Positions 60,060 to 64,000 of a stretch of DNA of 64,000 nucleotides are shown here, piece after piece (position 1 is the stretch's first letter; every line of letters starts with the position of its first letter). The position numbers and the translations under genes were made by a program. The notes beneath the pieces are model-generated. The model had not been told where the DNA came from. It ran no database searches and worked only from the letters and a program-made list of their open reading frames with translations. This stretch comes from Ulota crispa (taxonomy: Eukaryota > Streptophyta > Bryopsida > Orthotrichales > Orthotrichaceae). The stretch covers positions 32,929,678 through 32,993,677 of the forward strand of contig OY987244.1 of NCBI GenBank assembly GCA_963920765.1, in the 5' to 3' direction.

Positions 60060-61874
60060 CCCTGCATGAAAATGAAATGACCTTAATAATAAAGCTTTGT
60101 TTTAAAGGTCAACACGAGAATCACATATTAAGAGCACTAATCTATCCATACTTAGACAAATGAAGAAAAGAGGGCGGAATATGATTTTTAAAGTTGATTA
60201 TGCTTTGGACTTCAATCAAATACCACACCATTCCTATTTGATGTACTACTCTGGTTAGGATTAAGATTGAAATATGATTATATACAAAGTAATAAAAAAT
60301 CACATATGCTACATTAGTTGTATGTGGAATAGAGTCGGAACTCTTAATCCCTAAATGCTTGAGGCCTTTTTTGAGCTTTGAGGAATTTGCTTCAAATTAA
60401 ACAAAAAAGCAACATTTTAATAAGTTGCATCAAGTTCTTTTAAATTATAACCATACAAATTCAAATTAGATATGTTAGAAGTCACATAGGAAAAGAAAAC
60501 ACAACAATGTCACTTATGGATTGAAAGATTATAATGTTTGATCATGAGGGTGTTAAAACTACAAAAATGACTTGAAGTCTTTGAATCATCTTTTCACATG
60601 TTGGATCTAAAAATTGGTCACCACAAATTATAAGGTTGAAGGAAATAACATACATAACCCCAAAGACTTTATAGCTTTTCAAAAGCTCTTCTACAAATTT
60701 TTCAAGTGAATTTTTAATGTAAATTTTTCTCCAATATCTAGCGTATGTGAGGCTTATTTCCAAGAGCTCTCAACACTAGAGAAAGTCAAGACCCTTGCAC
60801 AAAAGCTTGATTAGAGAACTCATAATCAATTATTTTCAAAATCAGATTTTTGATCCTAAAACTAAACTTCACAAAGAATAAATCCAAAATGTAAACTACT
60901 AAAATAGAAGCTTAGTCATGTTTATTGAGCTTCACAGTATTGTTGACACCGAAATTTGGTGCCGCAGGCATTTAGGTGTTAAACCATGCCAATCTTGGAG
61001 CAATTACACCGTCTTCAAAATCAGTATGGAAGGAACGATTTTAGAACATCTTCAAAAAAAAGTTGCTCTTCCTAACTTTTGCATACAGTATCTAAATGTC
61101 ACATTCTTAGGTGCATGGAACTTCCTTTAATTTACCAAGAGAAAAAAAGGGAGGACCGATAAAGAATTGCTACAAAAAATAAATTAATTTTTGAGGTTGA
61201 CAAACTGAAAACACGGTCAGTTGAACATGTAAATGCTAATTATTAGGAGGCTTCAAACATAAAGTTTTTCAGGTGAATCGAGTCGCGATTCACCTCAGTG
61301 AATTCACTAGTGAACAATGAGGTGCCTCACCTCTGGAATTCACACCTAACGTGATTCATGTGAGGAGTGAACTTCATAAACTCACTTTTGTGAGGCATGA
61401 CCTCGCAGGTGTCTCAGATGCTTAGACGGCCGACTTATGCACAAAACCCTAACCGCAAACTCACGGGTATGTCAAACTTTGGACATACGAGTGAACAGAA
61501 ATAATTCACTACTGAGCGGGGAACCCTGTGAGGTCAGAAACTCGTAGACCAAATTCTATATTTAAAGCCCCCTATTGAAGCTCTAATGTGACATCTCTCC
61601 CTTTCTTGCAATGTCATCAATAACAATACTAAATGCAACATACACTGCATGCTCATTCATTCATAGAGGCTTGAAATCTAACTTTGACTTCTTGAAATTA
61701 GAGATTCTCGATAATACTCCGCATGCAGTCTAGAAAAGTTGCAAGCATCGCCCAAAGGAAGAAATAATGGCTAGTCATGAAGGTCAAAAGCTCAAAGCAT
61801 ACTGCAGGCCCAAACATTGATCAAAATTTTTTGAGATGTTTTAACCCGCACCAAAATCAACCTATCTTCTTATT

Positions 61875-62186
61875 TTGACTAGCAAGGTACTCAATAAAAT
61901 TGTCCTCTCACCTGGGAATGTTGATTCACTTCTTGGAACACCACCGGCCTTAGACTCTTGGCTACTTGTCGACTTATCTCCAGATGACAGGACGAACTCT
62001 CAACTACATTCAGATGCTCAACTACGTTCAGATGCTGTCATTGACAGTGTTGCTGCTAAAGGTGGCGATTTGGCGTTGCTACTATTCGAGAGAGTGAGTC
62101 TGCACACATGTACTTTGCTGAAGAAATGGTGGGGTTTTGAAGATGTGGACTGGATGCACGCCGGTACTGGAACTTTTGTGCACTGA
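61875..62186 (+). other. Unexplained ORF in MLE copy B (mirror of 19916-20227)
   Basis: The same 103-residue frame as in copy A without change. Identity says only that the copies are recent, not that it is selected. Confidence 0.35.
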
Positions 62187-62862
62187 CATGTTCAGAGTTT
62201 CTAAGCCTTTAAATTGTGTTTGATCCATGTGTTAATTCCGTGTTACTGCATAAGTCCGTGTTCATTATGTGTTGCTCTGTGATACTGTGTTCATACCGTG
62301 TCCATTCCATGTTTAGTGCACCAGTTGAACATTGAACAAGTGTCGTAACAACTTGCACTCCTATTGTTCAAGCATCGACCTGAAGCAGAAGACGAGTGCA
62401 TCCATTATCAGTTGAACTTTGAAGCCAACACGGTTACCAGTGAAGGTTTTGTAGCATCTATTTTAAGCTGAGTTCCTATTTTTTTGAAGCAGGTGCAAAG
62501 GAGGCGCAAGAACTAAGCTTACAGCTCACACCCTGGGAAGGCAGAAGATAGAGCGGGAATTGGAAATTCATTGGCTAGCGGTGCTCCTCCTTGAAGCCCC
62601 CTCAAACCCACATTTTAAAACTTCATACTTTTAATTTGATAATGAAATTAAAGTTTCAATTTGGAAGACAGCAGGAGAGCATGGCATTTTACTTGTACCT
62701 CAAAATGGAATTGAAAAATATTGATTTTTGACCTTAATCTAGAACATTTTGTTGAAGAGGAAGATCATTTTGGAACGAAGGAAGCACAAAATAGTTTAGC
62801 CAGAGGTACCTGCCCAAAATCCCATTTGTGCCCCCAATTAACAATTGTCCTATAGGGGTTAA

Positions 62863-64000
62863 TCCCGGCTAAACTGGGGAGTTGTGTTGCTTTAAGAGAT
62901 AAGGAACCAATTATGTAAAAGAAGAAGAATAGGGTAGGTAATGGGCGTGTACTATGTTTGATATCTCTCTGCAATAATTCCTAATACACAATTAGGGGCA
63001 GAACGGAGATTGGAGAAGTTGAAGTAGAAAGTCAGCATGTAATAACCGCTTCCCATGTGTGTTGTGTGGATAAAAGGACTTGTTTTGCACCTAAGCTTAC
63101 ATCAAGACAGCATTACAAGGACTTAAACAAAGGATTTATAAAGGATGAAATCAAAATGCTGTACACCGACATGTGCGACATGTTTAAAATCATACAGCAC
63201 CAAAACTTTGCACTTTTTCCCACAAGAAATTACGTGGCTAAATACTTAGACATGATAAGCTATTGTAGGAGGGATGATCTTTTAAGAACTGTGCAAGTAG
63301 CCAGAATAAAAAAAAATGGAGCAAGTATTTGGTTTCATTGCCAAGTGTTGTTTTGAGGAAAGGAGTAGATTATTCTTTACAATTAATATTGGACACATTG
63401 ATAATGCTGCTTGATATCGAGTTGGTAATTCTACGTACGATTCAAATATATGTACATGCTTTTTAATGAACACATGGTGCATGGTTCCTATTCTACAAGT
63501 TTCATCCAAATTCATGTAAGCAATTAGCATTACCGTTTCCTTGAGATAGCAACTTAGACTACCTAAAACTAGTGAATTGAAATTCTTGAGCTAACTGGTT
63601 CCTTTGTTTGTTGGCTCAGGATGAAAGAAAATAGGTTGTTTTTGTAACAAAGGTAACCGTGTGAGGATGGTTGAGCCCAATCTGTATAATTTTATTTGAA
63701 CAAAGCCTTGTCAAAATTTGACCTCATTTTTAGACTAGCTACCTAAAGTATTGAAAAAAATTGGTGATAAGTTTGTTGAAGTTGCCAAGTTTTACCTGAG
63801 AAACAATAGCTTCACAAAAAAGTGAGATGAAAATCGTTAAGATAAGAATATTTAATGAATGAACATCTACAAACAAATGATTCTATCCCTTTCTTGCCTT
63901 GCTTGCATGCATTCTAAGGTGCGTGTTTGCTTTACCAAAACCAAAACAAAAAATAGTTGCTTTCAATGATATTTGGCGATCTCAAATTGAGCTCCTTCAA
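62863..64000. other. Intergenic, nothing recognised
   Basis: No gene, RNA or repeat recognised up to the window edge. A 99-codon plus-strand frame (63057-63356) has no domain content. A gene could continue beyond the edge. Confidence 0.4.

Larger units (their letters stand above)
52516..62784 (-). mobile_element. Mariner-like element, copy B (10,269 bp), inverted
   Basis: Left end CTCCCTCCGTCCCAAAATGA after TA at 52514-52515. The far end is degenerate (read inward CTTCCTTCGTTCC), followed by CA instead of TA. Landmark coordinates of the two copies add up to a constant (82043 to the left of the 59-bp array, 82102 to its right), so the only length difference is one 59-bp unit. Carries mirrored T1-T6, MITE, arrays and the captured-ORF candidate. 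Confidence 0.93.
52234..62858. mobile_element. TTAA family B element U11, split by MLE copy B
   Basis: The left part (52234-52515) starts ACCCTCAAGGCC; the right part (62785-62858) ends GTCCTATAGGGG before TTAA. Joined across the MLE they give about 356 bp of family B text: the break falls in the motif that reads TTTCAAAAAATYACACAAA in sister elements. The MLE therefore inserted into a pre-existing TTAA element. Confidence 0.82.

Noticed and set aside
1-64000. tRNA, rRNA or other structured RNA genes
   Set aside because: I scanned for tRNA-like arms and rRNA text and saw none; without a covariance search, absence is only provisional.

Overview
The window is nuclear DNA of a land plant. The evidence is three spliced genes with GT-AG introns that encode plant proteins (an LRR receptor kinase, a BIM-type bHLH factor and an Mpv17/PMP22 membrane protein), plus plant-type DNA transposons: a mariner-like element (MLE) with DD39D and CTCCCTCCGTCCC ends, a CACTA element, and Mutator-type foldback MITEs. 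I cannot name the species. No bacterial, organellar or viral gene organisation is visible. All exon coordinates come from reading splice sites and reading frame by eye.

Layout. Positions 1-5681 (minus) hold an LRR receptor-like kinase, 16 exons visible, 3' end cut off by the window edge, two MITEs in its introns. Positions 5682-11173 are TE-rich: a MITE family with 4-bp target duplications and a 2.8-kb non-autonomous CACTA element. Positions 11.9-16.8 kb carry the Mpv17-like gene and a single-exon gene of unknown function (both minus). Positions 19318-29527 are a 10.2-kb MLE, and 52516-62784 hold a nearly identical second copy in opposite orientation, so the window contains a giant inverted repeat (about 10.2-kb arms, about 23-kb spacer). 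The BIM-type bHLH gene (30616-35048, minus) lies in the spacer. Positions 36.7-52.5 kb are packed with short elements flanked by TTAA whose inverted ends start CCCCTAAA. At least five more intact members sit inside each MLE copy, and one lies alone at 17.1 kb.

The most unusual content is this population of TTAA-flanked elements. TTAA duplications and CCC-starting ends are hallmarks of the piggyBac superfamily, which I do not expect in quantity in a land plant. They range from 71 bp to about 1.2 kb, several abut and share one TTAA, and one is a near-complete foldback. None encodes a recognisable transposase, so they look non-autonomous. They and the MLE are nested both ways: TTAA elements lie inside both MLE copies, and MLE copy B landed inside a TTAA element, which gives an order of events.

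The MLE transposase is dead in both copies (shared stop codons and a 59-bp tandem duplication), yet the copies differ by no indel I can detect except one 59-bp unit. This implies very recent movement with transposase supplied in trans. The host genes show no sign of forming one pathway; they are ordinary genes in a transposon-rich neighbourhood.
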